The notes: a model not told the origin generated them from the sequence alone. A stretch of 16,567 nucleotides of DNA from an uncultured Bacteroides sp. (GCA_900755095.1 CAAEFE010000113.1:1-16567), one strand, 5' to 3'; shown: positions 7,790 through 16,420, counted from the first letter of the stretch. Made by a program: numbers and translations.

Positions 7790-10321
7790 TTAAGAGTTCT
7801 CAGCCTCCTTTTTTTTCGGAGTTATTAACTTCTTCTTGCTGAACCAAATCAGAATCATCACCCCGATCAGCAATAAAGCCAGTGACGCATAAGCTATGCT
7901 TTCCGTAACATGCAAGCTCTGCGGGTCAAACCACATCTCAATCGTATGCTGGCCTGCGGGAACATTCATCACACGCAAGATATAGTCAGCACGGGCAATG
8001 TCCACCGGCTGTCCGTCAATCTTGGCCTGCCAGCCCGGATAATAAATCTCAGAGAAAACAGCCACTCCATCTTTAGCAGAAGAAGTTTCATATACCAGGC
8101 GATTCGGTTCATAGCTGGTCAGACGAATGGTAGATAAGGAGTCTTTGTAACCTTTCGTCACACCCTTCAACTGATCTTTAAATTTCGCATCAACCACTGC
8201 TGTTTCCGTTGGAAGAATATCATTCAGCGCATCAATCTCTTCATTTGCATTATTGACATACTGCACCTTATCCACAAACCAAGCGTTACCATACGCATAA
8301 GGGTTTTCAACAGGAACCGTCTGTCCTTGCTGTCCGGCAGGGAAAATAAAGTACTTCGTATTCAGCATATTCAGCACACGGAATTTGGAAGCGTCCACAC
8401 TATCCATCGCACCGCCTGCGCCGGCAACTTCCTGATAGGCATCCTTCATTTCCGGAGTTATATGATGATCGATCATTTCCTGATAACGACGCAACTTGGC
8501 CGCATGATAACCACCCACACTCTTATGCCAATATGAGGTATTATTTTCATTGAAAGTATTACCGGGAAATCCTACGAAATTCAACACCCTATAATTCAAA
8601 GCCGTATCCTGAAGAATTATCTCATCCGTCTGAGTTTTAACGAATGCTCCTGTCTGGTTTGACTTCGATACAAATTGTTCATCATTCAAATAGCGCTTAT
8701 TGACAGTCCACATATCAATCAGACACAGAAGCACGATACCTGTCATAGTAAAAGAAGCCTTCAACTTTTTCTGCTGATAAAGGAATAATAAGAAGCATCC
8801 TACTACTATAATAAAGAAACTGCGCCATGCATCCGAAGTCAGCATTGCCTTGCGCATTTCGGCCAGATTCGTAATGATCGGAGATAAATACTCGGCAGGC
8901 AGTCCTTGCTGCAGAGCTGCCATCTCTTGTGCCGGAATATAACTAGAGAAGAAAACTCCCGGGGCAACAGCCAGAATCAGTGAAACACCGGCTGTTAATA
9001 CCAAAGTGATAATTACTCCTGTCCGATTTTCTTTCAACTTTAATATTTCCGGTTTAGCCAGCACTTCTTTTAAGGCAAAGACCGCTAATAAAGGTATCGT
9101 AAATTCAGCTATAACTAGGATAGAAGATACGGCACGGAACTTGTTATACATCGGTACATAATCGATAAAAAAGTCCGTAAGTCCCATAAAATTCTTTCCC
9201 CACGAAAGTAGAATAGAGAAGATAGTAGCTCCCAGTAAAGCCCATTTCAGCGGTCCTTTAACAATAAAGCACCCCAATATAAACAGAAATAAAACAAAAG
9301 CTCCCACATAGACCGGTCCGGAAGTCATGGGCTGATCGCCAAAATACTGTGTCAGCTGCGAATAGATGTTACTATACATCGGATTCGCCTTTGCCATGGC
9401 AGTCTCATTCTTGGATAAAGGAACCGATGCCCCTCCCTTTACATTCGGAACCAGCAAAGTAAGCGTTTCACCAATTCCATAACTCCAGTTCGTTATATAG
9501 TTACGGTCCAGTCCGCTGCTGGTCTGATTGGCAGCAGGTCCTTCCTGTTTCAGTTCACTCTTTCCGCGCATAGTCTCCTTACTATACTCATAAGTATGGT
9601 ATAGATTGGAGAGGTTCGCACACACTCCTATCATCGCAGCCAATGCCAGAACGGCACTTGCCTTGAAAAAATGCGGCAACTCCTTCTTCTTATAAGCATC
9701 TTCAAAGTAAGCTCCTACAAAAAACAGGATGACAAACATGAAGTAGTAGCTCATCTGAATATGATTCGACTGAATCTGAAGCGCGATAAACAAAGCAGTC
9801 ACAATCCCTCCCAACAGATATTTCTTCCGATAAGCCAGTACAATACCGGCAATCGTAGGCGGAATATAAGCCAATGTGACAAATTTCCAGATATGCCCTG
9901 CCGATATCAAAATAAAGAAATAGGAGGAGAAAGCCCAGATAATCCCCCCTAAAGCAGATAACCAGACAGACAACCCGAATGCCCGCAAAAGGATATAAAA
10001 CCCGAGCATCATGATGAAGGTCAGCACCACATAAGATGGAAGATACAAGTGATAGATGTTTTCTATCCACTTCAGCGGTTTGGTAGAATCATAACTCGGA
10101 GACATCTGATAGGTAGGCATACCACCAAAAAGAGAGTTTGTCCAGCGGGTACGTTCTCCTGTACGTTCAAGATATTCCTGAGCTTCTTGACCGGCTCCCA
10201 CTCCAGCCACCGTATCGTGCTGAAACAGAATACGACTTTCGATATCAGCCGGAAAAAAATAAGCAAAAGAAAGGATGATAAAAGCTAAAATAGCAATTAA
10301 GTCGGGAAGGAACTTCTTCAT
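7790..10321 (-). CDS. YfhO-family polytopic membrane protein
   Basis: An 843-residue membrane protein. I start it at ATG 10319-10321 (MKKFLPDLIAIL). A TTG-initiated extension to 10339 would be encoded by the tandem repeat and is not credible. An N-terminal helix is followed by a large extracytoplasmic loop (QHDTVAG...TNSLFGGMPTYQMSPSYD), then about a dozen hydrophobic segments. A soluble C-terminal region contains EIYYPGWQAKIDGQPVD and YILRVMNVPAGQHTIEM, the conserved YfhO C-terminal sheet. A last helix (LALLLIGVMILIWF) and a lysine-rich cytoplasmic tail close the protein. YfhO proteins resemble GT-C glycosyltransferases, and Gram-positive members modify teichoic acids. In Bacteroides the acceptor is unknown, so I infer only a possible lipid-linked sugar transfer in the envelope. 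It lies downstream of ahcY on the same strand and ends at a strong terminator. Confidence 0.85.
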   Translation of the reverse strand: MKKFLPDLIAILAFIILSFAYFFPADIESRILFQHDTVAGVGAGQEAQEYLERTGERTRWTNSLFGGMPTYQMSPSYDSTKPLKWIENIYHLYLPSYVVLTFIMMLGFYILLRAFGLSVWLSALGGIIWAFSSYFFILISAGHIWKFVTLAYIPPTIAGIVLAYRKKYLLGGIVTALFIALQIQSNHIQMSYYFMFVILFFVGAYFEDAYKKKELPHFFKASAVLALAAMIGVCANLSNLYHTYEYSKETMRGKSELKQEGPAANQTSSGLDRNYITNWSYGIGETLTLLVPNVKGGASVPLSKNETAMAKANPMYSNIYSQLTQYFGDQPMTSGPVYVGAFVLFLFILGCFIVKGPLKWALLGATIFSILLSWGKNFMGLTDFFIDYVPMYNKFRAVSSILVIAEFTIPLLAVFALKEVLAKPEILKLKENRTGVIITLVLTAGVSLILAVAPGVFFSSYIPAQEMAALQQGLPAEYLSPIITNLAEMRKAMLTSDAWRSFFIIVVGCFLLFLYQQKKLKASFTMTGIVLLCLIDMWTVNKRYLNDEQFVSKSNQTGAFVKTQTDEIILQDTALNYRVLNFVGFPGNTFNENNTSYWHKSVGGYHAAKLRRYQEMIDHHITPEMKDAYQEVAGAGGAMDSVDASKFRVLNMLNTKYFIFPAGQQGQTVPVENPYAYGNAWFVDKVQYVNNANEEIDALNDILPTETAVVDAKFKDQLKGVTKGYKDSLSTIRLTSYEPNRLVYETSSAKDGVAVFSEIYYPGWQAKIDGQPVDIARADYILRVMNVPAGQHTIEMWFDPQSLHVTESIAYASLALLLIGVMILIWFSKKKLITPKKKEAENS

Positions 10322-10324
10322 AAA

Positions 10325-10436
10325 ATTGACAATTGACAATTGACAATTGACAATTGATGGTCAACAATAACAGCCCGGCAGATCACTCGTTCCATATAGC
10401 TGTTCATTGTCATTTGTCAACTGTCAATTGTCAATT
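10325..10436. repeat. Inverted pair of 7-bp tandem repeats between ahcY and yfhO-like gene
   Basis: Left arm 10325-10357: four perfect copies of ATTGACA plus a partial copy (ATTGA). Right arm 10407-10436: TTGTCAT, TTGTCAA, CTGTCAA, TTGTCAA and TT, the reverse complement of the same unit with two single-base variants. Between the arms is an inner perfect 6-bp inverted repeat, AACAGC (10369-10374) and GCTGTT (10399-10404), around a 24-base loop. The element fills nearly the whole 118-base gap: the right arm ends 3 bases from the ahcY stop and the left arm begins 3 bases before the YfhO-like ATG. The transcript could fold into a long imperfect hairpin covering the YfhO translation start. The repeat is seen directly; any function is inferred. 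Confidence 0.9.
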
Positions 10437-10439
10437 AAA

Positions 10440-11858
10440 TTAGTATCTATAATGTTCAGCCTTATAAGGTCCGTCTACCGATACACCGATATAAGCGGCC
10501 TGTTCCGGAGTCAGCTTCGTCAGTTTCACCCCGATCTTTTCGAGATGCAGGCGAGCCACTTCTTCATCCAGGTGCTTCGGCAAGCGGTATACATTTACTT
10601 CGTATTTCTTGTTGAACAACTCGATCTGGGCCAGCGTCTGATTGGTAAATGAGTTACTCATCACGAATGACGGATGGCCTGTCGCACATCCCAAATTCAC
10701 CAGACGACCGTCAGCCAGCAAAAGAATGCTGTGACCATCCGGGAAATAATAGCGGTCTACCTGCGGCTTGATGTTTACACATTTGATGCCCGAATAATGT
10801 TTCAACGCATCCACCTGGATTTCATTATCAAAGTGGCCGATGTTACATACGATCGCCTGATCTTTCATTTTCTCCATGTGGTCAATGCGAATGATATCGA
10901 TATTCCCCGTAGTAGTCACGAAGATATTACCTTCGGTGCAGGCATCTTCCATCGTTACGACTTCGAAACCTTCCATAGCAGCCTGCAACGCACAAATCGG
11001 ATCGACTTCCGTCACAAGCACACGCGCACCATAAGAGCGCATTGAATGCGAACATCCCTTGCCCACATCACCGTAACCACATACCACCACTACCTTACCG
11101 GCAATCATCACATCGGTCGCTCTCTTGATACCGTCAGCCAGTGACTCACGACATCCGTAGAGATTATCAAACTTAGACTTGGTAACCGAATCGTTCACAT
11201 TAAATGCCGGGAACAGCAATTTGCCTTCTTCCTGCATCTGATACAAACGGTGTACACCGGTCGTTGTCTCTTCCGATACGCCGCGCATTTCCTCAGCCAC
11301 ACGATGCCAGCGAGTCTTATCCTCAGCCAATACTTTTTTCAGAATGGCATTCAGTTCGATTTCATCCTCCGCATGCACTTCCTTGTCCAATACGGCAGCA
11401 TCATTCTCGGCATCATAACCGACATGAATCATCATGGTAGCGTCACCACCATCGTCTACAATCACATTCGGACCTTTTCCGCCGGGGAAGTTCAATGCCT
11501 GCAATGTGCACCACCAGTAGTCGGCAAGATTCTCGCCTTTCCATGCAAATACCGCAACACCGGAAGCAGCAATCGCAGCAGCAGCATGATCCTGCGTTGA
11601 ATATATATTACAAGAGCACCAGCGGACTTCAGCTCCCAATGCAACCAGTGTTTCAATCAGTACGGCGGTCTGGATGGTCATATGTAATGATCCCATGATA
11701 CGGGCACCTTTTAACGGTTTGGATTCTCCATACTTTTCGCGTAGAGCCATCAGGCCGGGCATTTCTTTTTCTGCCAAATCGATTTCCTTGCGTCCGAAAT
11801 CAGCAAGTGTAATATCTGCCACTTTATAAGGCAGAGTAGAGAATAATTCTGTAGACAT
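10440..11858 (-). CDS. ahcY: S-adenosylhomocysteinase (adenosylhomocysteinase)
   Basis: Hydrolyses S-adenosylhomocysteine to adenosine and homocysteine, relieving product inhibition of methyltransferases in the activated methyl cycle; cytoplasmic and NAD-dependent. From ATG 11856-11858 ([13 protein letters not shown]) it has 472 residues. Visible features are H60 in GSLHMT, DDGGDAT (catalytic D136), SEETTTG (E197), [11 protein letters not shown] (K227, D231), the NAD-binding loop GYGDVGKG (261-268), GHFDNEI (341-347), [13 protein letters not shown], and the C-terminal PYKAEHYRY with conserved Lys and Tyr. About 40 extra residues between D136 and E197, relative to the human enzyme, are the insertion typical of bacterial and plant forms. 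An in-frame ATG at 11870 would add four residues; both fit the promoter position, and I prefer the inner one by family start. The gene leads the unit with the YfhO-like gene downstream. Confidence 0.96.
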   Translation of the reverse strand: MSTELFSTLPYKVADITLADFGRKEIDLAEKEMPGLMALREKYGESKPLKGARIMGSLHMTIQTAVLIETLVALGAEVRWCSCNIYSTQDHAAAAIAASGVAVFAWKGENLADYWWCTLQALNFPGGKGPNVIVDDGGDATMMIHVGYDAENDAAVLDKEVHAEDEIELNAILKKVLAEDKTRWHRVAEEMRGVSEETTTGVHRLYQMQEEGKLLFPAFNVNDSVTKSKFDNLYGCRESLADGIKRATDVMIAGKVVVVCGYGDVGKGCSHSMRSYGARVLVTEVDPICALQAAMEGFEVVTMEDACTEGNIFVTTTGNIDIIRIDHMEKMKDQAIVCNIGHFDNEIQVDALKHYSGIKCVNIKPQVDRYYFPDGHSILLLADGRLVNLGCATGHPSFVMSNSFTNQTLAQIELFNKKYEVNVYRLPKHLDEEVARLHLEKIGVKLTKLTPEQAAYIGVSVDGPYKAEHYRY

Positions 11859-11887
11859 ATTGTAAATCATTTAAAATGTAATTGGTG

Positions 11888-11919
11888 CAAAGATAGAACA
11901 TTCTGATTAGTAGGGCAAA
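11888..11919 (-). promoter_or_regulatory. ahcY promoter (Bacteroides -33/-7 type)
   Basis: On the minus strand TTTG (11916-11919) is followed after exactly 20 bases by TATCTTTG (11888-11895). Both boxes match the Bacteroides major sigma consensus perfectly. Transcription would start near 11881, giving a leader of about 10-25 bases depending on which ATG is used. This is the best promoter in the window. Confidence 0.8.
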
Positions 11920-11982
11920 AGCTATCCTTCTTTTTTATATTATAATAACTTGGGAGTTCGCCCGTTTCTTGAATTTTTATTC

Positions 11983-11990
11983 TATATTTG
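11983..11990 (+). promoter_or_regulatory. Probable -7 element of the histidine kinase gene
   Basis: TATATTTG matches TAnnTTTG exactly, 52 bases before the kinase ATG. The -33 region is weak: TTCG at 11957-11960 with a 22-base spacer, or CTTG only 11 bases away. It lies back to back with the ahcY promoter, and the two -7 boxes do not overlap. Confidence 0.5.
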
Positions 11991-12042
11991 CAACATAAAA
12001 ATGCATTTTCTACAACACTAAAATAGTTATTATTCATCTTCT

Positions 12043-13614
12043 ATGGAGGATTACAACAACAAAACAAAAGCGGAGCTGTTAGAAATTATACAAAATCTCG
12101 AAAAAAAAGTAGAGCAGCTTTCCTCCGAATCAGTCTCCGGCAGAAAAGAACGCTTTCGCGACAGGTATTCCAATCGGATATTAGATAATCTGCCCGATAT
12201 GCTTACCGTGCTCGACCGCGATGCCAATATCGTGGAACTGGTTTCCTCCCCGTCAACCAATCACGTAGAAGGTACTACAGCAGACAGCATTACCCAATCC
12301 AACATAAAAGATATTCTTCCGGAAGATGCGTACAAGAACATACGCAAGAATATGGAGCAAGTTTTCCGCTCCGGAAAGAGCGCCATCGCCAGGCATGACT
12401 TAATGATGGACGGTGTACCGCATCATTACGAACACTGGCTTTCCCTGCTCGACAAAGAATATCTGCTATGTATGTGTCGGGATGTTTCGCAACTTTGGGA
12501 AACAGAACAGACCAATGCCGAACAACAAAATGAAATTATGCGGCTTAATTCATTGATGGAAGCCATAGTGAATAATGTTCCTGTATATCTATTCGTCAAA
12601 GACTCCGGAAATGATTTCAGATACTTATACTGGAACAAGACTTTTGCAGACTATTCCGGTATCCCTATCGAGAAAGCTATCGGCAGAAATGATTTCGAGA
12701 TCTTCAAACGGACGGAGGATATGGAGAAATTCCGCCTTGACGATATCAGAGTGCTAAAAGAAGGGAAACTGGACTATTTCGAAGAATATATGGCTGCTTC
12801 CGGAGAAATCCGCACGATAACTACCATGAAGCGCCTCGTCCCATCCAGTAACGAACATCCTTATATTATCGGTATCTCCTGGGATATCACCGAAATTAAG
12901 AAAACAGAGAAAGCACTGGATGCAGCCCGTATCAAAGCCGAAGAAGCGGACCGGTTAAAATCGGCTTTCCTGGCAAACATGAGCCACGAAATCCGTACCC
13001 CGCTTAATGCGATTGTAGGATTCTCCAAACTGATATCCAGCACAAATAATGAAAACGAGAAGAATCAGTATGCCGAAATCATTGAAAGAAATTCTGATAT
13101 GCTACTGAATCTTTTCAATGATATTCTCGATTTATCCAGCCTGGAAGCCGACTCTCTTAAATTCAACATTCAGCCGGTCAAGATACTGGATATCTGCCTG
13201 CAATTAGAACAGCAATATGGTCACAAAACCCAGGCAGACGTAAAACTGATTCTGGATGGCGGAGACGCCAATACATTTGTTTCCGCAGACTGGAACCGGA
13301 CGATACAAATCGTAAGTAACCTGCTCAGCAATGCTGTAAAGTTTACCTCGCGAGGAGAGATTCATTTCGGTTTCCTCAATAAAGAGAATTTTGTAGAGTT
13401 CTATGTGAGAGATACCGGCATCGGTATTCCTGCCGAAAGAGCCGCTACCATTTTTCAGCGTTTCGGCAAAGTAGACGACTTCGTTCAAGGCACCGGACTG
13501 GGACTCACCCTCTGTAAGATGCTGGTGGAAAAAATGGGTGGTCACATCCGGGTATGCTCAAAAGAAAACGAAGGTACCACCTTTTATTTCACACTTCCGC
13601 TGGCCAACCGGTAA
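12043..13614 (+). CDS. Soluble PAS-PAS sensor histidine kinase, orphan
   Basis: A 523-residue two-component sensor kinase. A short coiled coil (about 7-30) is followed by two PAS-like domains, about 45-150 (ILDNLPDMLTVLDRDANIVEL ... LLCMCRDVSQ) and about 170-287 (VNNVPVYLFVKD ... IIGISWDITEIKKTE). A helical linker then leads to the HisKA dimerisation domain with phospho-acceptor H315 in MSHEIRTPLNAIVGFSKL, and an HATPase_c domain with N-box NLLSNAVKFT (426-435), G1 DTGIGIP (457-463) and G2 GTGLGLTL (483-490). No transmembrane segment or signal peptide is visible, so it should sense a cytoplasmic cue such as redox, metabolite or bound cofactor, unspecified here. No receiver domain is fused and no response regulator gene lies nearby, so the partner is unknown. 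It has its own promoter and ends at a shared terminator, consistent with a monocistronic unit. Confidence 0.93.
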   Translation: MEDYNNKTKAELLEIIQNLEKKVEQLSSESVSGRKERFRDRYSNRILDNLPDMLTVLDRDANIVELVSSPSTNHVEGTTADSITQSNIKDILPEDAYKNIRKNMEQVFRSGKSAIARHDLMMDGVPHHYEHWLSLLDKEYLLCMCRDVSQLWETEQTNAEQQNEIMRLNSLMEAIVNNVPVYLFVKDSGNDFRYLYWNKTFADYSGIPIEKAIGRNDFEIFKRTEDMEKFRLDDIRVLKEGKLDYFEEYMAASGEIRTITTMKRLVPSSNEHPYIIGISWDITEIKKTEKALDAARIKAEEADRLKSAFLANMSHEIRTPLNAIVGFSKLISSTNNENEKNQYAEIIERNSDMLLNLFNDILDLSSLEADSLKFNIQPVKILDICLQLEQQYGHKTQADVKLILDGGDANTFVSADWNRTIQIVSNLLSNAVKFTSRGEIHFGFLNKENFVEFYVRDTGIGIPAERAATIFQRFGKVDDFVQGTGLGLTLCKMLVEKMGGHIRVCSKENEGTTFYFTLPLANR

Positions 13615-13628
13615 ATTATATGCGTCAT

Positions 13629-13673
13629 ATACAAAAGCGGTGGACATTGTAAAGATGTCCACCGCTTTTGTAT
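13629..13673. terminator. Bidirectional terminator between convergent genes
   Basis: Perfect 19-bp inverted repeat (13629-13647 with 13655-13673) around a 7-base loop TGTAAAG. The stem carries AAAAGCGGTGGACAT and its complement, so a T-rich run (GCTTTTGT on plus, and likewise on minus) ends the stem in both directions. It sits 15 bases after the histidine kinase stop and 16 bases after the protease stop, serving both convergent genes. Confidence 0.9.
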
Positions 13674-13688
13674 TTATGAAGATAGCTG

Positions 13689-15386
13689 TTACTTCTTTTC
13701 TTCCTTCTGTACTTTTGCACTTAGCATTTCCTTATACTTCGCAGGATCATTCAATACCTTTATTGCTTCCTGCAAATCATCATCATCCTTCAGTTGCTCG
13801 ATAATGCCACCTCTCTGGAAATAATAACGCTTGATAATTTCATTAGCAATCATTCTCTTTATATCCTTAGAGAAATAATCCAGGTCACGGTCAAGATTAT
13901 GATTCAATTTCTTTTCCAGTGCCTTGAACTCTTCGGCAGCATCTGTCATATAGCCTTCAAATTCAGCAGCCTCTTTCAGTGTTTTCAGAATCTTCTCACT
14001 TTGCTGGTCATATTTAAAATCGGCCTTCTTCACCAATTCCTTGAAATCATTATAGTCAGCATCCGTCACTACAAACTTTTCAGGAGCAACCACAGTAGGG
14101 TGTTTCAAGCAGTATTGAGTCGCATAGTCAAAAATCAGATTATCACGTACGAGATAGAACAAGATATTCGGCAGTTTTTCCTGCTTGACAGTAATATCAG
14201 GCATTACACCACCTCCGTCACGTACTTCACGTCCGGCAGCAGTATAGAATACGTTAGTCAGACTGTCGGGAATCGTTCCCACACTTCCATCTTCGTTCCG
14301 GTGCTTATAGTCGATCGCCTGCACACAACGTCCGCTTGGGATATAATATTTGGAAGTAGTCACTTTCATCATTCCTCCATAAGGTAAAGAACGGGGAACC
14401 TGTACAAGTCCCTTTCCAAATGTACGGTTACCAACAATAACGGCACGATCAAGGTCTTGCAATGAGCCCGACAGGATTTCTGAAGCAGAAGCCGTACCAC
14501 TGTTTACCAATACGGCAATCGGAATATCCAGATCCAGCGGTTCACGCAAAGTCTTGTATGTGTTGCTTGCCTGTTTCGTCTTTCCCTTGGTGGTTACGAT
14601 TACTTTTCCACGGGGCAGGAAATAATTGGCTATTTCCACTGCTTCATCCAACAGACCGCCACCGTTATTACGGAGGTCGATGACCAGAGAAGTAGCTCCC
14701 TGTTTCTTCAGATCCAGCAATGCTTTTTTGAAATCCTTGGAAGGGTTGCCGGAGAATGTGCTCAGGCTGATATATCCCACTTTATTATCCATCACGGTAG
14801 CATATGGGATGGCAGGGGTCTGAATAGATTCACGTACGATAGTAAACTCCATCGGGGTTTGTCCGCCTTTCTCATTAGGACGCTCCACTTTCAGTTTAAA
14901 GCTCGTACCCGCCTGTCCGCGCAACATCTGGCTGACTTCCGAATTATTCTTTCCAAGGAGATCTTTTCCGTCTATTTCCATCAGGATATCTCCCGCCTTC
15001 AGTCCCGCTTTGGCCGCCGGAGTTCCCTCGAACGGTTCGGCAATCATGGAACGTTTCAGCTTCGTATTATAGGTAATAAGAGAACCGATACCTCCAAAGC
15101 TTCCTTTCACCATCTGTTCCAGTTCGCTTTGATCTTCCTCCGGGTAATATTCTGTATAAGGATCCAGCGAGAAAAGCATATTGTCGATTCCTTCGCGAAT
15201 GGTCTTGTTCGGATCAATGGTATCCACGTAGAACATATCCAGTTCTTTCACAATCGCATTAAATGTATCCAGATTCTTGGCAATCTGGAAATTGCGGTCG
15301 TCTCCACTCTTAAAACTAAAGAAAGCTACAGTAGCTATTACAGCCACCAAAACAAGAGCTATCCGCCTATTCAGCAATTTTTTCAT
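13689..15386 (-). CDS. C-terminal processing protease, CtpA/Prc-type S41 family
   Basis: A 565-residue serine protease of peptidase family S41A, acting in the periplasm. The N-terminus (MKKLLNRRIALVLVAVIATVAF) is a signal anchor or signal peptide with no lipobox. A PDZ domain covers about 93-190 (GSFGGIGSLI, AEPFEGTPAAKAGLKAGDILMEIDG). The catalytic core follows: VIDLRNNGGGLLDEA (235-249), nucleophile S300 in NSGTASASEI, and general base K325 in TFGKGLVQ, 25 residues later as in the family. The C-terminal 165 residues, beyond GGGVMPDI, are charged and helical with a lysine-rich end, longer than in short CtpA proteins but usual in Bacteroidetes. Family members trim or degrade envelope proteins; the substrate here is unknown. 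It lies 44 bases downstream of the PfkB kinase gene and is probably co-transcribed. A weak TACTTTTA at 15410-15417 could add a promoter. Confidence 0.94.
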   Translation of the reverse strand: MKKLLNRRIALVLVAVIATVAFFSFKSGDDRNFQIAKNLDTFNAIVKELDMFYVDTIDPNKTIREGIDNMLFSLDPYTEYYPEEDQSELEQMVKGSFGGIGSLITYNTKLKRSMIAEPFEGTPAAKAGLKAGDILMEIDGKDLLGKNNSEVSQMLRGQAGTSFKLKVERPNEKGGQTPMEFTIVRESIQTPAIPYATVMDNKVGYISLSTFSGNPSKDFKKALLDLKKQGATSLVIDLRNNGGGLLDEAVEIANYFLPRGKVIVTTKGKTKQASNTYKTLREPLDLDIPIAVLVNSGTASASEILSGSLQDLDRAVIVGNRTFGKGLVQVPRSLPYGGMMKVTTSKYYIPSGRCVQAIDYKHRNEDGSVGTIPDSLTNVFYTAAGREVRDGGGVMPDITVKQEKLPNILFYLVRDNLIFDYATQYCLKHPTVVAPEKFVVTDADYNDFKELVKKADFKYDQQSEKILKTLKEAAEFEGYMTDAAEEFKALEKKLNHNLDRDLDYFSKDIKRMIANEIIKRYYFQRGGIIEQLKDDDDLQEAIKVLNDPAKYKEMLSAKVQKEEKK

Positions 15387-15430
15387 ATATCTTTCATTAA
15401 AATGAGACGTAAAAGTAACTCAAACCTTGG

Positions 15431-16420
15431 TTATTCCGCCAGAACCTTGTTAATATTTAACTTAATTTCATCCCAGCGCTCCGGAGAGATTGTTGTTCCA
15501 ATCACCTGAATAACATTTCCCGAGAGAATAGAACCAATTTTTGCACATTTTTCGAGCGAGTATCCGCACGTCAGACCATACAGAAATCCGGCAGCGAAAT
15601 AATCGCCTGCGCCGGTGGTATCCAGAACTTTTTCTACAGGAATAGCCGACACTTTAATTTCTTCCGTACCTTTACGGATATAAGATCCGTTTGCTCCAAC
15701 TTTCACAATAGCAATGCTGCATTTCTTGGCTATCACTCTCAGAGCTTCCTCCGGTTCTTCGCCGGTAAATGCTTTCGCTTCTTCCTCGTTTGCAAAAACG
15801 ATATCCACATACTTATTTATTAATAAGGAGAAAAATTCCAGATCATTCTCCACGATATTATAACTTGCCATGTCGAGACAGATTTGCAGGCCAGCCTCTT
15901 TAGCCAGTTCGATGGCATGAAGAATCATTTCGTGATCCTGAACAAGGTATCCTTCTATAAATAAGTATGCATATCCTTTGAACATCTCCAATGTCAGATC
16001 TTCAGCTTTCAAAGAAGCGGCCGCTCCCAGATAAGTACCAAAAGTACGCTCTCCATCCTGAGAAATAAAAGTGGATGCCACTCCCGAAGGAAGCTGTTCG
16101 GAGGTCAATAAATTGTCTTCAATATTATTTTTCTGCAGATTTTTCCGAAAAAAATCGCCATAATGATCATTTCCTACTTTTCCGATAAAACCTGTTCCGG
16201 CACCCAGACAAGCGAGTCCAAGTATGGCATTTCCTGCCGATCCGCCTGTTGCCAGATGCGTTTTCATTTGTGAAAATTTTGTGTTAATCTGCTGTAACTT
16301 AGCGTCATCGATGAGTTGCATGCTTCCCTTGGGTAATTCCAGTTCATCCAAGAGTGTATCGTCTTTCAGGGTTGCAAGTACGTCTATCAGGGCGTTGCCC
16401 AATCCTATTATTTTGTCCAT
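15431..16420 (-). CDS. PfkB-family kinase, adenosine kinase-like
   Basis: A 329-residue ribokinase/PfkB-family enzyme that phosphorylates a sugar or nucleoside hydroxyl with ATP. The start is ATG 16418-16420 (MDKIIGLGNALIDVLATL); a TTG two codons upstream is less likely. PfkB motif 1 is at 57-65 (ATGGSAGNA). Motif 2, DTTGAGDYFAAGFLYG, is at 267-282 with catalytic base D273 and the anion hole GAGD. NALID near the N-terminus and GGSAGNAILGLACLGAGTGFIGKVG resemble the adenosine kinase-like subgroup, so adenosine is my best guess, ahead of ribose or fructose-type substrates. The gene heads a probable two-gene unit with the S41 protease, 44 bases apart, a pairing with no obvious shared pathway. 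An adenosine role would complement AhcY elsewhere in this window. Confidence 0.88.
   Translation of the reverse strand: MDKIIGLGNALIDVLATLKDDTLLDELELPKGSMQLIDDAKLQQINTKFSQMKTHLATGGSAGNAILGLACLGAGTGFIGKVGNDHYGDFFRKNLQKNNIEDNLLTSEQLPSGVASTFISQDGERTFGTYLGAAASLKAEDLTLEMFKGYAYLFIEGYLVQDHEMILHAIELAKEAGLQICLDMASYNIVENDLEFFSLLINKYVDIVFANEEEAKAFTGEEPEEALRVIAKKCSIAIVKVGANGSYIRKGTEEIKVSAIPVEKVLDTTGAGDYFAAGFLYGLTCGYSLEKCAKIGSILSGNVIQVIGTTISPERWDEIKLNINKVLAE

Noticed and set aside
10325..10436. CRISPR array
   Set aside because: The repeats are 7 bp and contiguous with no spacers, and the two arms are inverted; there are no cas genes.
10325..10436. Insertion sequence or invertible promoter (shufflon-type) switch
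   Set aside because: There is no recombinase or transposase nearby, no target duplication, and the ~50-base core between arms holds no promoter match. Inversion cannot be excluded, but nothing in the sequence supports it.
11859..12042. SAM/SAH riboswitch ahead of ahcY
   Set aside because: The predicted ahcY leader is only about 10-25 bases, too short for an SAH or SAM aptamer.
14859..15509. 216-residue plus-strand reading frame (and 13794-14387, 197 residues)
   Set aside because: Both are antisense to the S41 protease or PfkB kinase, both of which have catalytic motifs; the composition is that of reverse-strand shadows, and no promoter or start context was found.
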